A stretch of 11,859 bases of DNA, taken from positions 1 through 11,859 of the forward strand of contig CAVPEB010000059.1 of assembly GCA_963702765.1 (NCBI GenBank), read 5' to 3'. The number at the start of each line of letters is the position of its first letter. The stretch's first letter is position 1. A program made the position numbers and the translations under genes. Shown piece after piece: positions 1-6,729 of this stretch. The stretch is from DATMNR01 sp963702765 (GTDB taxonomy: Bacteria; Chloroflexota; Ktedonobacteria; Ktedonobacterales; Ktedonobacteraceae). The notes below the pieces were generated by a model that worked only from the letters and a program-made list of their open reading frames with translations, did no database searches and was not told the origin of the DNA.

Positions 1-134
1 TCGCAAGTATTGTTGCCACAATACTAGTTAAAAAAGGAGTCTATTATCGTAGTTTCGCTCACTATGTGTATGTGAAGTATCATACACTTAGCATGGAATT
101 TGGTATTCGAGACGTGTACCATCTGAGTCAATAA
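1..134. other. Non-coding flank downstream of pcaB
   Basis: No gene is supported here. The stretch follows the pcaB stop codon and contains a 7-bp inverted repeat (GTGTATG at 66-72, CATACAC at 81-87) with an 8-nt loop. No T-run follows it on the minus strand, so it is not a convincing intrinsic terminator. Whether the pca operon continues past the left edge, for example with pcaD, cannot be seen. Confidence 0.5.
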
Positions 135-1490
135 TTATGTTACATCCCCAAGAGCCTTGGCTTCTCGGTAAGAAGCAAGAGCATGTTCTATGAATACATT
201 TGTACTTCCCAGATAAGCACCTGGGTCAAGTGCACGATCGACTTCTTCAAAGGTAAGAACACTAAGTACCAACTTCTCTTCAAGCACAACCTCGCGGAGA
301 TGCACTCCCAACCTCACGGCACGTTCACAGAGCGATTTGACAATACGCCGCGCCTCAGGCCTTCCAAGATGAGGGGCAAGTGTCACTGTAAGCGACTCCG
401 CCATGATCAGCCCTTGTGTCAGCTCTACGTTCGCACTCATGCGTTCATAATCGATCTTCAGACCACTGATCATCCCTACAACATGCTCAACAGCGCCTGA
501 AGTGTACCGAAATAAGTTGGGGATTGCTACCCATTCTGCCTGCCATCCTCCAACAGCGCGTTCGTGTTCCTGGGTCATCGCCGATAGAATCACTGATACT
601 TCACCGATTGCCAACCGTGCTGATGCAATCGCAAAGGCAGCATCGACTGGATTATTTTTCTGCGGCATAGCTGACGATCCTCCTCTACCTGGCATAGATC
701 CCTCAGAAGCCTCACCGATCTCGGTTTGCGCGAGAAGAGCCACATCATTCCCTATCTTCGCCATCGCGCCAGCTACAACGCCGAGAGTCCCGGCAATCTC
801 GGCAATGCGGTCGCGCTCGCTGTGCCAGGGCAGATCAGGAACGGGAAGCCCAAGCTCATCCGCAAGAAAATCTTGAACCTGAATCCCTTTATCCCCAAGC
901 GAGGCAAGCGTTCCTGCTGCTCCACCAAGTTGCGCAGCCAGTGATCGCTCTCGGTACTCATGTAGGGCATATACTTGACGAACAGCCATGGCTAACCACC
1001 GTGCTGCCTTGAGGCCAAAAGTAATTGGCACAGCTTGTTGCATCAATGTCCTCCCCGCCATCAATGTATTCCTGTACTGTACGGCTAGCTTCTCGCACTC
1101 TTCACACACGTCGAGAATACTGCTGACCAGCAGGTCAATGCCATCGCGTATTTGCAGCATCAGCGATGTGTCAATGGCATCCTGGCTCGTGGCTCCCCAA
1201 TGCACATACTTCTTTGCGTCATCGTCGATTTGTTCACTGAGCATGCGTACGAGTGGAATAACAGGGGTCCCAGATGCCTCTGCCTCACGATACAATGCTG
1301 GAATATCGAACACATTTTCCCTACAACTGTCCGTTATTATGTTTGCGGCTTCCTGTGGAATAATTCCAGCGCGCGCTTCTGCACGAGCGAGCGCAGCTTC
1401 AAATGCGAGTATTCCTCGTACATGTTTCTCAAGGGAGAAGATTTCGGCCATTTCAGCCGTACTGAACATTGTATCAATCCTCTCAGGCAT
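135..1490 (-). CDS. pcaB: 3-carboxy-cis,cis-muconate cycloisomerase (PcaB)
   Basis: Predicted cytosolic enzyme of the protocatechuate branch of the 3-oxoadipate pathway. It converts 3-carboxy-cis,cis-muconate, the PcaHG product, to 4-carboxymuconolactone. At 451 residues it has the normal length of a fumarase/aspartase-superfamily subunit, which acts as a homotetramer. Superfamily blocks are visible in order: HWGATSQD (97-104), GRTLMQQAVP (146-155) and the signature loop GSSAMPQKNNP (271-281), which carries the catalytic serine region. The superfamily also includes adenylosuccinate and argininosuccinate lyases. The choice of PcaB rests on the GRTLMQQAVPITFG block, typical of PcaB, and on the pca neighbours. 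The ATG at 1490 lies inside the end of pcaJ (8-bp overlap), with GGAAAGG nine bases upstream, suggesting coupled translation. It is the last operon gene seen. Confidence 0.95.
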   Translation of the reverse strand: MPERIDTMFSTAEMAEIFSLEKHVRGILAFEAALARAEARAGIIPQEAANIITDSCRENVFDIPALYREAEASGTPVIPLVRMLSEQIDDDAKKYVHWGATSQDAIDTSLMLQIRDGIDLLVSSILDVCEECEKLAVQYRNTLMAGRTLMQQAVPITFGLKAARWLAMAVRQVYALHEYRERSLAAQLGGAAGTLASLGDKGIQVQDFLADELGLPVPDLPWHSERDRIAEIAGTLGVVAGAMAKIGNDVALLAQTEIGEASEGSMPGRGGSSAMPQKNNPVDAAFAIASARLAIGEVSVILSAMTQEHERAVGGWQAEWVAIPNLFRYTSGAVEHVVGMISGLKIDYERMSANVELTQGLIMAESLTVTLAPHLGRPEARRIVKSLCERAVRLGVHLREVVLEEKLVLSVLTFEEVDRALDPGAYLGSTNVFIEHALASYREAKALGDVT

Positions 1491-2265
1491 AAGGCGTTGC
1501 CTTTCCAGAGTGGACTAGTTCAGTCCTGGCATGAAGATTGCGTAACACTGCCAGTTCAGTCTCGTTGGGAGGCATAGTTTGTTCTAAAGTTGCAGCAAAA
1601 CGGATTGGCCATCCAGTGTTCTGTTCGATTTCTTCTCGTGTGACACCCTCGTGGATCGACTCAACCACAAATTCCTTTGTTTGTGTGTCTGGTCGCAGCA
1701 AACAGAGATCGGTTACAATGAGTGTCGGGCCCTTTGTACGAATTCCTAGACGCTGTCGGTGATCACCTCCTGTTCCATATCCGAATGACGTAATGAAGTC
1801 TACTCGTTCAACGAAAGTGCGCTTTGTCTGGCGCATGACAACATACGTCTGTCTGCATAGGCTGGCGATTTCGGGTGCACCTCCTCCACCTGGTAATCGA
1901 ACTTTTGGACGTTCATAATTTCCAATCACGCTGGAATTGATATTGCCAAACCGATCAATCTGCGCACCACCGAGAAAACCAATCGATATGCGGCCGCCTT
2001 GTAGCCAGTACTGGAACATCTCTGGGACCGAAACTGTTGTAACAGCAGTCTCGCTCAGTTCGGGGTCGCCTATCGAAAGTGGAAGTACATCCGGCTTCGT
2101 CCCGATCGTGCCTGACTCGTAGATGAGTGTGATATATGGAGCATGGGTCAACCGCGCCAGGTTACAGGCGACCGACGGTGCTCCAATGCCCACAAAACAA
2201 ACATCATCGTTCTTTAACACTCGGGCCGCCGCAACAGCCATCATTTCCGTTGTTGTGTACTGCAT
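1483..2265 (-). CDS. pcaJ: 3-oxoadipate CoA-transferase beta subunit (CatJ/PcaJ type)
   Basis: Beta subunit of a family I CoA-transferase. With the alpha subunit encoded upstream it should move CoA from succinyl-CoA to 3-oxoadipate. Its 260 residues and sequence style (YESGTIG at 49-55, LPLSIGDPEL, FLGGAQIDRFGNIN, PGGGGAPEIA at 125-134) match the longer CatJ/glutaconate-CoA-transferase type. The classical PcaJ of about 215 residues carries SENG instead. Glu50 in YESG aligns with the glutamate that forms the CoA thioester in glutaconate CoA-transferase, so the protein looks like an active transferase rather than an IpdB-like hydrolase subunit. The ATG has AAGGAAAGG directly upstream. The gene begins 136 bp after pcaI, unusually far for a subunit pair, and its 3' end overlaps pcaB. 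The substrate is inferred from context and from resemblance to CatJ as I remember it. Confidence 0.9.
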   Translation of the reverse strand: MQYTTTEMMAVAAARVLKNDDVCFVGIGAPSVACNLARLTHAPYITLIYESGTIGTKPDVLPLSIGDPELSETAVTTVSVPEMFQYWLQGGRISIGFLGGAQIDRFGNINSSVIGNYERPKVRLPGGGGAPEIASLCRQTYVVMRQTKRTFVERVDFITSFGYGTGGDHRQRLGIRTKGPTLIVTDLCLLRPDTQTKEFVVESIHEGVTREEIEQNTGWPIRFAATLEQTMPPNETELAVLRNLHARTELVHSGKATPYA

Positions 2266-2336
2266 GCCTTTCCTTCATACCAATCTTTCAAACAAATCAA
2301 TACGATGATTCTCTCTCATTTCGGGAGAATACCCCC

Positions 2337-2396
2337 GTAGGGACGAGCGGGGAGTTGGGTGGCTGGGTGGGTCTTTATGGTCGCCCGCCGTTCCCC
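2337..2396. repeat. GTAGGGAC-type intergenic repeat between pcaI and pcaJ
   Basis: Starts GTAGGGACGAGCGGGG and ends CGCCCGCCGTTCCCC. The ends can pair imperfectly, with bulges, around a G-rich middle. The head and the GTTGxGTGGxTG middle align by eye with the copy at 11623-11672, so at least two related copies exist in this window. A second 6-bp hairpin (2322-2337, loop of four) abuts it. The pair lies in the transcript between the two CoA-transferase subunits and could affect their relative expression. Confidence 0.5.
2349..2371 (+). other. G-quadruplex-type motif
   Basis: Four runs of at least three guanines separated by loops of four, five and one base (GGGG, GGG, GGG, GGG) fit the classical G3+N1-7 pattern. 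The G-rich strand is plus, the template for the minus-strand pca operon. A folded structure would therefore sit ahead of RNA polymerase in the template, while the mRNA carries the C-rich complement. It lies within the pcaI-pcaJ repeat. Confidence 0.4.
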
Positions 2397-2401
2397 AAAC
2401 G

Positions 2402-3223
2402 CTAAGGTTTCCCATATCCATAAAGAACATGCTCCTCCATCCAATCAAGAAACGTCTCCCGACTACGCGAAATAGCATCCCATGCGGTATAGAAAGCATT
2501 GTCTCGCCGGTAATACCCATGCGTATAAGACGGCAATGCTCCACCTGGCGCTGCAATAATAGCATCAATCGTCCAATCTGGTAGAATTGTCGAATTTGTA
2601 CTCGGAGCAAGCAGATCATCCACAACCTCCTCCACGGTCACGATTACATTCGTCGCAGCCAATGCTGCTTCCTTCTGAACCCCAATAATTCCTTCAATCA
2701 ACACATTCCCTTGCCGATTCGCCCGTTGGGCATGAATAATAGTCACTTCCGGTCGTATCGCAGGCACCGCAGCCAGTTGCTCATTGGTAAAAGGGCACGT
2801 AATGAACTTGATATTCGAGTTGACGCCCACCAGGTCAGAACCTTGATATCCACGGAAGATAGCGCATGGCAAACCTGCAGCGCCAGCTGCATATGCATTG
2901 GCCATCGCTGCGTGGCTGTGTTCCTCAAGCTCAAGTGAGCACGGCCATCCATTCTCAACAGCATCACGCAATCGATGCAGCATTCCTACACCTGGATTGC
3001 CACCCCAGGAGAAAACGAGCTTTTTTGCGCAACCCATACCAATCAATTGATCATAAATCAGATCCGGTGTCATCCGAATCAAACACAGGTCCCGCTTCTG
3101 TTGTCGAATGATTTCATGACCTGCGGAAAATGGGATCAGATGTGTGAAGCCCTCCATGGCCACTGTTGTGCCATTGGTGACGTACTGATCGATAGCATCA
3201 TGTAGCGAAAGGAAAGAAGTCAT
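2402..3223 (-). CDS. pcaI: 3-oxoadipate CoA-transferase alpha subunit (CatI/PcaI type)
   Basis: Alpha subunit partner of the beta subunit downstream, forming 3-oxoadipyl-CoA from 3-oxoadipate and succinyl-CoA in the cytosol. At 273 residues it exceeds classical PcaI (about 230) and resembles the CatI/GctA branch. Seen are VAMEGFTHLIP (21-31), the glycine-rich FSWGGNPGVG (71-80), and the stretches IKFITCPFTNEQL and RANRQGNVL. The CatI-like C-terminal block SYTHGYYRRDN is also present. The ATG at 3223 has GGAG nine bases upstream and lies 13 bp after the pcaG stop, so it is cotranscribed with the dioxygenase genes. It could equally be called 'CoA transferase subunit A'. The 3-oxoadipate assignment follows from pathway context and family resemblance. 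Confidence 0.9.
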   Translation of the reverse strand: MTSFLSLHDAIDQYVTNGTTVAMEGFTHLIPFSAGHEIIRQQKRDLCLIRMTPDLIYDQLIGMGCAKKLVFSWGGNPGVGMLHRLRDAVENGWPCSLELEEHSHAAMANAYAAGAAGLPCAIFRGYQGSDLVGVNSNIKFITCPFTNEQLAAVPAIRPEVTIIHAQRANRQGNVLIEGIIGVQKEAALAATNVIVTVEEVVDDLLAPSTNSTILPDWTIDAIIAAPGGALPSYTHGYYRRDNAFYTAWDAISRSRETFLDWMEEHVLYGYGKP

Positions 3224-3236
3224 CTTCTTTGCTCCA

Positions 3237-3818
3237 TTACAAATTGAAAAAAGCAGTCTCGCCAGCGCCTTGCATGATGATATCGAATCGATAAACGATC
3301 ATTCCTTCACGATCCTCCCGCCTGGCAAGCAAAGTTGACCGCCGTTCATCAGGTACGCACAGTAGAATAGGATCCTCTGCATTGGTTTGTTCATCCTCGA
3401 AGTACAGGCGTGTTACCAGATGATTAAGCAAGCCGCGAGAAAATACTGTCACACAAATGTGCGGAGCCTGTAACTTATCCTGATAGAACTGGACACGCCC
3501 TGGCTTGATCGTTTCAAACCAGTAACTACCCTCTTCCATTGTACCTGAACGGCCAAATCCCAAAAAGCTCGTGTCTAACTGGGCTGGACCCCTATCGGCG
3601 CTATGGTTATATCGGCCATAAGAATTCGCCTGCCAGATCTCAACCATTGCATCTGGCACTGGTAAACCATCTCCATCTAATACTCGGCCCTCGATGCGTA
3701 TGCGTTCGCCTGCTGTCTCGGGCTGGATCATTACATTGCGAATGGCATCCTCTCGTAACAATGCAGGTCCAAAAAATGGTCCTACTGTTTGCGAACTGGT
3801 CAATGGTATTGTGTTCAT
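3237..3818 (-). CDS. pcaG: Protocatechuate 3,4-dioxygenase alpha subunit (PcaG)
   Basis: Alpha subunit of the intradiol ring-cleaving dioxygenase that opens protocatechuate to 3-carboxy-cis,cis-muconate. Its 193 residues fit the PcaG family. The N-terminal SSQTVGPFFGPALL (8-21) is the diagnostic PcaG opening, followed by the intradiol beta-sandwich core: GRVLDGDGLPVPDAMVEIWQ (44-63), then YGRYNHSAD, FGRSGTMEEGSYWF and QAPHICVTVFSRGLLNHL (117-134). As is usual for the alpha chain, the full set of iron ligands is absent. Iron is bound by PcaH, while the alpha chain helps shape the active site. The start overlaps the pcaH stop by four bases (ATGA), with AAGGAAGG upstream, so the two subunits are probably made by coupled translation in equal amounts. 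Confidence 0.96.
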   Translation of the reverse strand: MNTIPLTSSQTVGPFFGPALLREDAIRNVMIQPETAGERIRIEGRVLDGDGLPVPDAMVEIWQANSYGRYNHSADRGPAQLDTSFLGFGRSGTMEEGSYWFETIKPGRVQFYQDKLQAPHICVTVFSRGLLNHLVTRLYFEDEQTNAEDPILLCVPDERRSTLLARREDREGMIVYRFDIIMQGAGETAFFNL

Positions 3819-4546
3819 TTCCCACCTTCCTTCAACTCAAATGGTGTAGCATACGCTCCCCGTACCATTATGTCCCATCTATAACCCAGTGCCCACTCTG
3901 GCTCTGTCACGCTATGGTCATACAGAGCAATCAGGCGCTTGCGCGCATCTTCTGTCGGCACTGCATTCATGATAGGATCGAGCTTGTGGAGTGGGTCATC
4001 CGGAAAATACATCTGAGTTACTAACCGTGACACCATTGCTGGCCCAAAAACAGAGAAATGGATGTGTGCCGGACGCCATGCATTAGGATGATTCTTCCAT
4101 GGATATGCACCCGGACAAATCGTCAGGAAACGATAGATACCTTCTTCATTTGTCAAACAGCGACCCATTCCCAGGAAGTTGGGATCAAGTGGCCCAGGCC
4201 ATTGATCCCGCTTGTGCAGGTATCGTCCCGCAGCATTTGCTTGCCATATTTCCAGCAGAGTATTCGGCACTGGATTGCCACGATCATCGAGTACGCGACC
4301 CCTAACAATAATACGCTGCCCAATCGCCTCGCCACCTGTACCGGCGTTACGTGTAAGGTCTGCATCTTCCGGAGTAATACCGCTGATTGCAGGTCCGGGA
4401 CCAGTCAATTCTGAGAGAGTCAGCGGCACCTCGATGAGTGGCAGCATCGGAGCGCGCCGTCGTGTTGATTGATAAGCCTCATACAAATAGGGGGGAAATA
4501 CCTCCTGATCTCCTCGTACAATTTCGCCAATAGTGATATTCTTCAT
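3815..4546 (-). CDS. pcaH: Protocatechuate 3,4-dioxygenase beta subunit (PcaH)
   Basis: Catalytic, iron(III)-binding subunit of protocatechuate 3,4-dioxygenase, 243 residues. By comparison with the Pseudomonas putida enzyme, the four iron ligands are present: Tyr109 (AAGRYLHK), Tyr148 (CPGAYPWK), His161 and His163 (RPAHIHF). The conserved active-site arginine is Arg158. The N-terminal segment with SELTGPG and the block GNPVPNTLLEIWQANAAGRY are typical of the beta chain and separate it from catechol dioxygenases. The start overlaps the end of pcaC by four bases (ATGA) and is preceded by a strong AGGAGG ribosome-binding site four bases upstream. All catalytic residues are intact, so the enzyme is expected to be active. 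Confidence 0.97.
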   Translation of the reverse strand: MKNITIGEIVRGDQEVFPPYLYEAYQSTRRRAPMLPLIEVPLTLSELTGPGPAISGITPEDADLTRNAGTGGEAIGQRIIVRGRVLDDRGNPVPNTLLEIWQANAAGRYLHKRDQWPGPLDPNFLGMGRCLTNEEGIYRFLTICPGAYPWKNHPNAWRPAHIHFSVFGPAMVSRLVTQMYFPDDPLHKLDPIMNAVPTEDARKRLIALYDHSVTEPEWALGYRWDIMVRGAYATPFELKEGGK

Positions 4547-4962
4547 GCGTCCTCCTGGCTTTGCTTTGTCGAGTCTTCCTCTCCTTTAACAGATGCTGCT
4601 TGATCGAGTTCTTTTTTTGCCACAGAAAACGCAGCATTAGCCGCGGGAACACCTGCGTAAACAGCCACGTGGAGTAGCACCTCAGCGATTTCGTGCGGAT
4701 CAACCCCGATATTGCGGCTGCCACGTAAATGCACCACCAGTTCCTCACGACCTAATGCTGCCAGAATCGCAATCGTGACCAGGCTTCTCGTCCGCCTATC
4801 TAGATCAGGACGCGCCCAGACAGAACCCCACGCAGCCTCCGTAATATAATGCTGGAAGTCAGCATCGAACTCGGTTGACCTGGCCAACGCCCGCTCGACA
4901 TACTCACTCCCAAGCACCTCCTTGCGAACCTTCATTCCAACATCATAACGTGATTCTGTCAT
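4543..4962 (-). CDS. pcaC: 4-carboxymuconolactone decarboxylase (PcaC)
   Basis: Small all-helical enzyme that decarboxylates 4-carboxymuconolactone to 3-oxoadipate enol-lactone. Its 139 residues match stand-alone PcaC rather than a PcaC-PcaD fusion (PcaL). The opening RYDVGMKVRKEVLG (5-18), the middle DFQHYITEAAWGSVWARP and the domain core AALGREELVVHLRG followed by HVAVYAGVPAANAAF (98-112) are strongly PcaC-like. Glu74 and His78 occupy the ExxxH position seen in AhpD/CMD folds. The start at 4962 gives the standard N-terminus. It has GGGGG seven bases upstream and also overlaps the stop of a nine-codon ORF. It is the first recognised enzyme gene of the operon. No fused or separate enol-lactone hydrolase follows, so pcaD must lie elsewhere or be replaced. 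Confidence 0.95.
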   Translation of the reverse strand: MTESRYDVGMKVRKEVLGSEYVERALARSTEFDADFQHYITEAAWGSVWARPDLDRRTRSLVTIAILAALGREELVVHLRGSRNIGVDPHEIAEVLLHVAVYAGVPAANAAFSVAKKELDQAASVKGEEDSTKQSQEDA

Positions 4963-4988
4963 TTCAATTCCCCCATTTTACTCAGCAT
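4959..4988 (-). CDS. Possible nine-codon upstream ORF coupled to pcaC
   Basis: Reads MLSKMGELK then TGA. The ATG is preceded, five bases away, by AGGGGAGG, one of the strongest ribosome-binding sites in the operon. Its TGA overlaps the pcaC ATG in an ATGA junction, the same arrangement as pcaC-pcaH and pcaH-pcaG. It is too short for a functional enzyme. It may load ribosomes onto pcaC or act as a leader peptide. Chance is possible at this length. Confidence 0.35.
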   Translation of the reverse strand: MLSKMGELK

Positions 4989-5030
4989 GTGTACCTCCCC
5001 TAATGCTGCAAAAAAACTGCACCTAACACT

Positions 5031-5072
5031 CGTAGGGGCCGATTTATCGCGCCCACCGCCGATGTATCGGCC
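5031..5072. repeat. Twin-hairpin REP-like repeat upstream of pcaC
   Basis: Begins CGTAGGGGCCGATTTATCGC and contains two adjacent near-identical palindromes, CGAT-TT-ATCG (5040-5049) and CCGAT-GT-ATCGG (5059-5070). The outermost arms GGCCGAT (5037-5043) and ATCGGCC (5066-5072) can also pair over the whole unit. It would lie in the 5' untranslated region of the pca mRNA. The GTAGGG head resembles the other two intergenic repeats, but the stems differ in sequence. Confidence 0.5.
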
Positions 5073-5140
5073 ATCCGTGGTTTGCACAATATCCCTCATA
5101 ATTTGTTAATCCGTATAAATTACAAACAGGCACTTCATTT

Positions 5141-5157
5141 CTTTAAACTAAAGTATA
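5141..5157 (-). promoter_or_regulatory. Candidate pca operon -10 box with overlapping palindrome
   Basis: On the minus strand TATACT (5157-5152) fits a -10 box. No good -35 lies 16-18 bases upstream, which would suit an activator-dependent promoter. The palindrome CTTTA-AAC-TAAAG (5141-5153) overlaps it and could be an operator. The transcript would carry about 160 bases of leader before the short ORF at 4988. The evidence is weak. Confidence 0.25.
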
Positions 5158-5309
5158 GCAGGTTGTAACACAAAACATCATAAAATCCACTTCCTTACTT
5201 TTCATTGTAATACCTTACTGTCGCGGTCCACACATTGCCTGGCGCCAAAAGAAATGATCATCCATGCCAAGGCACGAAGGCCCCTGTTGCCTGTCATTCT
5301 ATGCGTAAA

Positions 5310-6530
5310 TCACTTGATCACGCGTGAGCCATCTACCTTCAGGCGAAACCAGGTACGTTTCCCAACTCGAAACACATCTCCATCATGAATATCTACGACC
5401 TGCTCTGCCTGCTTCAAAATTTGATCATTGAGTGAGATAGCGCCTTGCTCAAATAGGCGGCGAAGTTCGCTGTGGCTCTTCTGACCTCCAAAAAATTGCT
5501 TCACCAGATCAAAAGCAATTTGTTTTCCAGGCTCAACGTTGATCTCTGGAATATCGCTAGGCGTTTTGCGCGTTGAAAACGTTCGGAGAAACCACTCTTG
5601 TTCTTCATTAGCAATGTCTGCCCCATGATATCGTCTCACTATCTCATGCGCCAGGAACAGCTTCCACTTCATTGGCTCCTTCTCGACCCTCGTTGCTATC
5701 TCTTCCACAAACTCTAATGGCACATCCGTGTACACCTCCAGGTAGCTGACAATGAGATGATCGGGCAGCGTCATGACACGCCCGAACTTATCACGTGGAC
5801 TATGTCCCAGACCAATATAGTTCCCCAGACTCTTGCTCTGCTTCGCTTTACCATCAATTCCTGGTGTAATCTTCGTCGTAATAATGACCTGCGGCGATTG
5901 TCCCAACCGTTCCTGGTAGAAGCGCCCCATCATCTCATTGAAGAGTTGATCAGTGCCAATGATAGTCAAGTCTGAATCTAGTGCAAAGGAATCATATCCT
6001 TGGAGCACCGGATAGATCATTTCGTGCATATGTATATCCTGTCCTTGCCGCATGCGCTCTCGGAACATATCGCGAGACACCAATCGAGCTTGTGTTACCA
6101 TCGAAAGCAGGCGTACAAGTTCGGCTGCAGGCATCTGGTCGTACCACTCCGAGTTCCTGCGTATTTCGTACAATTCAGGATCATCAAATCGCAGCACCAT
6201 TCGAGCTTGCGCCATAAAGGCCTGAGCATTGGACTCTATCTCTTCCGGCGGAAGAACTGGACGCGAGACGTTTCTCCCGGTCGGATCACCAATGCGGGTA
6301 GTGGTATCTCCAATCAGAAATTGGACTTTGTGTCCCAGGTCTTGCAACATGCGCATCATCCACAGATTGACAGCATGCCCGGTATGCAAATATGGTGCAG
6401 TCAGATCCACCCCGTATTTAATACGCAATTGCTGCCCTAAATCTAGGCGTCTCTCCAGCTCCTGTAGAGAGAAAATCTCTTCAGTTGTCCTCGCGAATTG
6501 TTCAAGAATTCTTGATGTCGGTAGAGCCAT
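5310..6530 (-). CDS. tyrS: Tyrosyl-tRNA synthetase
   Basis: Class I synthetase that charges tRNA-Tyr with tyrosine in the cytosol, 406 residues. Visible features: the HIGH-type motif as HTGH (49-52, in APYLHTGHAVNLW), the block DLGHKVQFLIGDTTTRIGDPTGR (64-86), and the KMSKS loop as KQSKS (230-234) followed by LGNYIGLG. A C-terminal S4 RNA-binding domain lies at about 338-398 (SELRRLFEQGAISLNDQ). The LHTGH and KQSKSLGNYIG pattern places it nearer the TyrZ-type bacterial enzymes. Unusual points are VDLTAP where GxDPTAP is commoner, and Gln in place of Met in the KMSKS loop. The ATG has a very strong AGGAGGAGGAG upstream. Transcription is predicted to be controlled by the tyrosine-codon leader attenuator at 6567-6711. 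A second tyrS elsewhere in the genome is possible. Confidence 0.95.
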   Translation of the reverse strand: MALPTSRILEQFARTTEEIFSLQELERRLDLGQQLRIKYGVDLTAPYLHTGHAVNLWMMRMLQDLGHKVQFLIGDTTTRIGDPTGRNVSRPVLPPEEIESNAQAFMAQARMVLRFDDPELYEIRRNSEWYDQMPAAELVRLLSMVTQARLVSRDMFRERMRQGQDIHMHEMIYPVLQGYDSFALDSDLTIIGTDQLFNEMMGRFYQERLGQSPQVIITTKITPGIDGKAKQSKSLGNYIGLGHSPRDKFGRVMTLPDHLIVSYLEVYTDVPLEFVEEIATRVEKEPMKWKLFLAHEIVRRYHGADIANEEQEWFLRTFSTRKTPSDIPEINVEPGKQIAFDLVKQFFGGQKSHSELRRLFEQGAISLNDQILKQAEQVVDIHDGDVFRVGKRTWFRLKVDGSRVIK

Positions 6531-6566
6531 GCTCCTCCTCCTAATACTGGTGGATACTTTGACAAT

Positions 6567-6598
6567 AAAAAAAGCAGCAGAGTGATCAACTCTACTGC
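6567..6598 (-). terminator. Intrinsic terminator in the tyrS leader (attenuator)
   Basis: On the minus strand a 10-bp stem (arms GCAGTAGAGT and ACTCTGCTGC, one G-U pair) with a five-base loop is followed immediately by seven T. It lies 36 bases before the tyrS start codon and after the leader peptide, so it would stop transcription before tyrS. Its first four bases (GCAG, 6595-6598) also form the end of the larger upstream stem, making the two structures compete. Confidence 0.85.
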
Positions 6599-6674
6599 CC
6601 TACATGCGGGATAATGTTGGGATGAGGCTATAGTTTGCGCACAATAATAACCGCTCCACCCGCATGTAGGGCAG
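6595..6674 (-). promoter_or_regulatory. tyrS leader antiterminator stem
   Basis: A perfect 16-bp inverted repeat: CTGCCCTACATGCGGG (6674-6659) pairs with CCCGCATGTAGGGCAG (6610-6595) around a 48-base loop. The loop holds a smaller hairpin (GGTTAT with ATAGCC). The 5' arm lies inside the leader-peptide reading frame just after the three tyrosine codons. The 3' arm takes four bases of the terminator stem. Forming it would leave the terminator only six weak pairs, so it is read as the antiterminator. Confidence 0.75.
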
Positions 6675-6711
6675 ATCGGTAATAGTAGCTATGCTGCAGA
6701 TGTACAAACAT
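6628..6711 (-). CDS. tyrS leader peptide with Tyr-Tyr-Tyr run
   Basis: Short reading frame of 27 codons ending in TAG. Codons 9-11 (6687-6679) are TAC TAT TAC, giving HSYYYRSALHAG. The run of codons for the amino acid charged by the downstream enzyme is the hallmark of ribosome-mediated attenuation, as known for pheST and amino-acid operons. The stop codon lies in the loop between the two antiterminator arms, 17 bases before the 3' arm. When the first Tyr codon is in the A site, the usual ribosome footprint would end at about 6675, flush with the 5' arm at 6674, leaving it free to pair. An in-frame ATG at 6723, at the predicted transcript 5' end, could start a 31-residue version as a leaderless message. 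The peptide probably has no function beyond sensing charged tRNA-Tyr. Confidence 0.8.
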   Translation of the reverse strand: MFVHLQHSYYYRSALHAGGAVIIVRKL

Positions 6712-6729
6712 TCTCTCGTCCATATTCAA

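Larger units (their letters stand above)
4989..5309. other. tyrS-pcaC intergenic region
   Basis: About 320 bases without a supported gene. It holds the likely 5' leader and promoter of the pca operon, a twin-hairpin repeat at 5031-5072, and a candidate minus-strand -10 box. No clear intrinsic terminator with a T-run was found after the tyrS stop, so readthrough from tyrS into pca cannot be excluded. No regulator gene lies here, although pca operons are often controlled by a neighbouring LysR- or IclR-type protein. Confidence 0.5.

Noticed and set aside
66..87. Inverted repeat after pcaB as an operon terminator
   Set aside because: Seven AT-rich pairs with an eight-base loop and no following T-run on the minus strand.
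988..1518. Long plus-strand ORF opposite pcaB
   Set aside because: It mirrors the pcaB coding frame, has no family signature, and pcaB is clearly real.
5222..5309. Terminator after tyrS
   Set aside because: Only weak stems were found (a GGGGC/GCCTT-type stem with wobble pairs) and none is followed by a T-run.
6567..6723. T-box riboswitch for tyrS
   Set aside because: The UGGNACCGCG T-box sequence is not present; GGGTGGAGCGG only partly resembles it. A Tyr-rich leader frame with its stop in the stem loop explains the region better.
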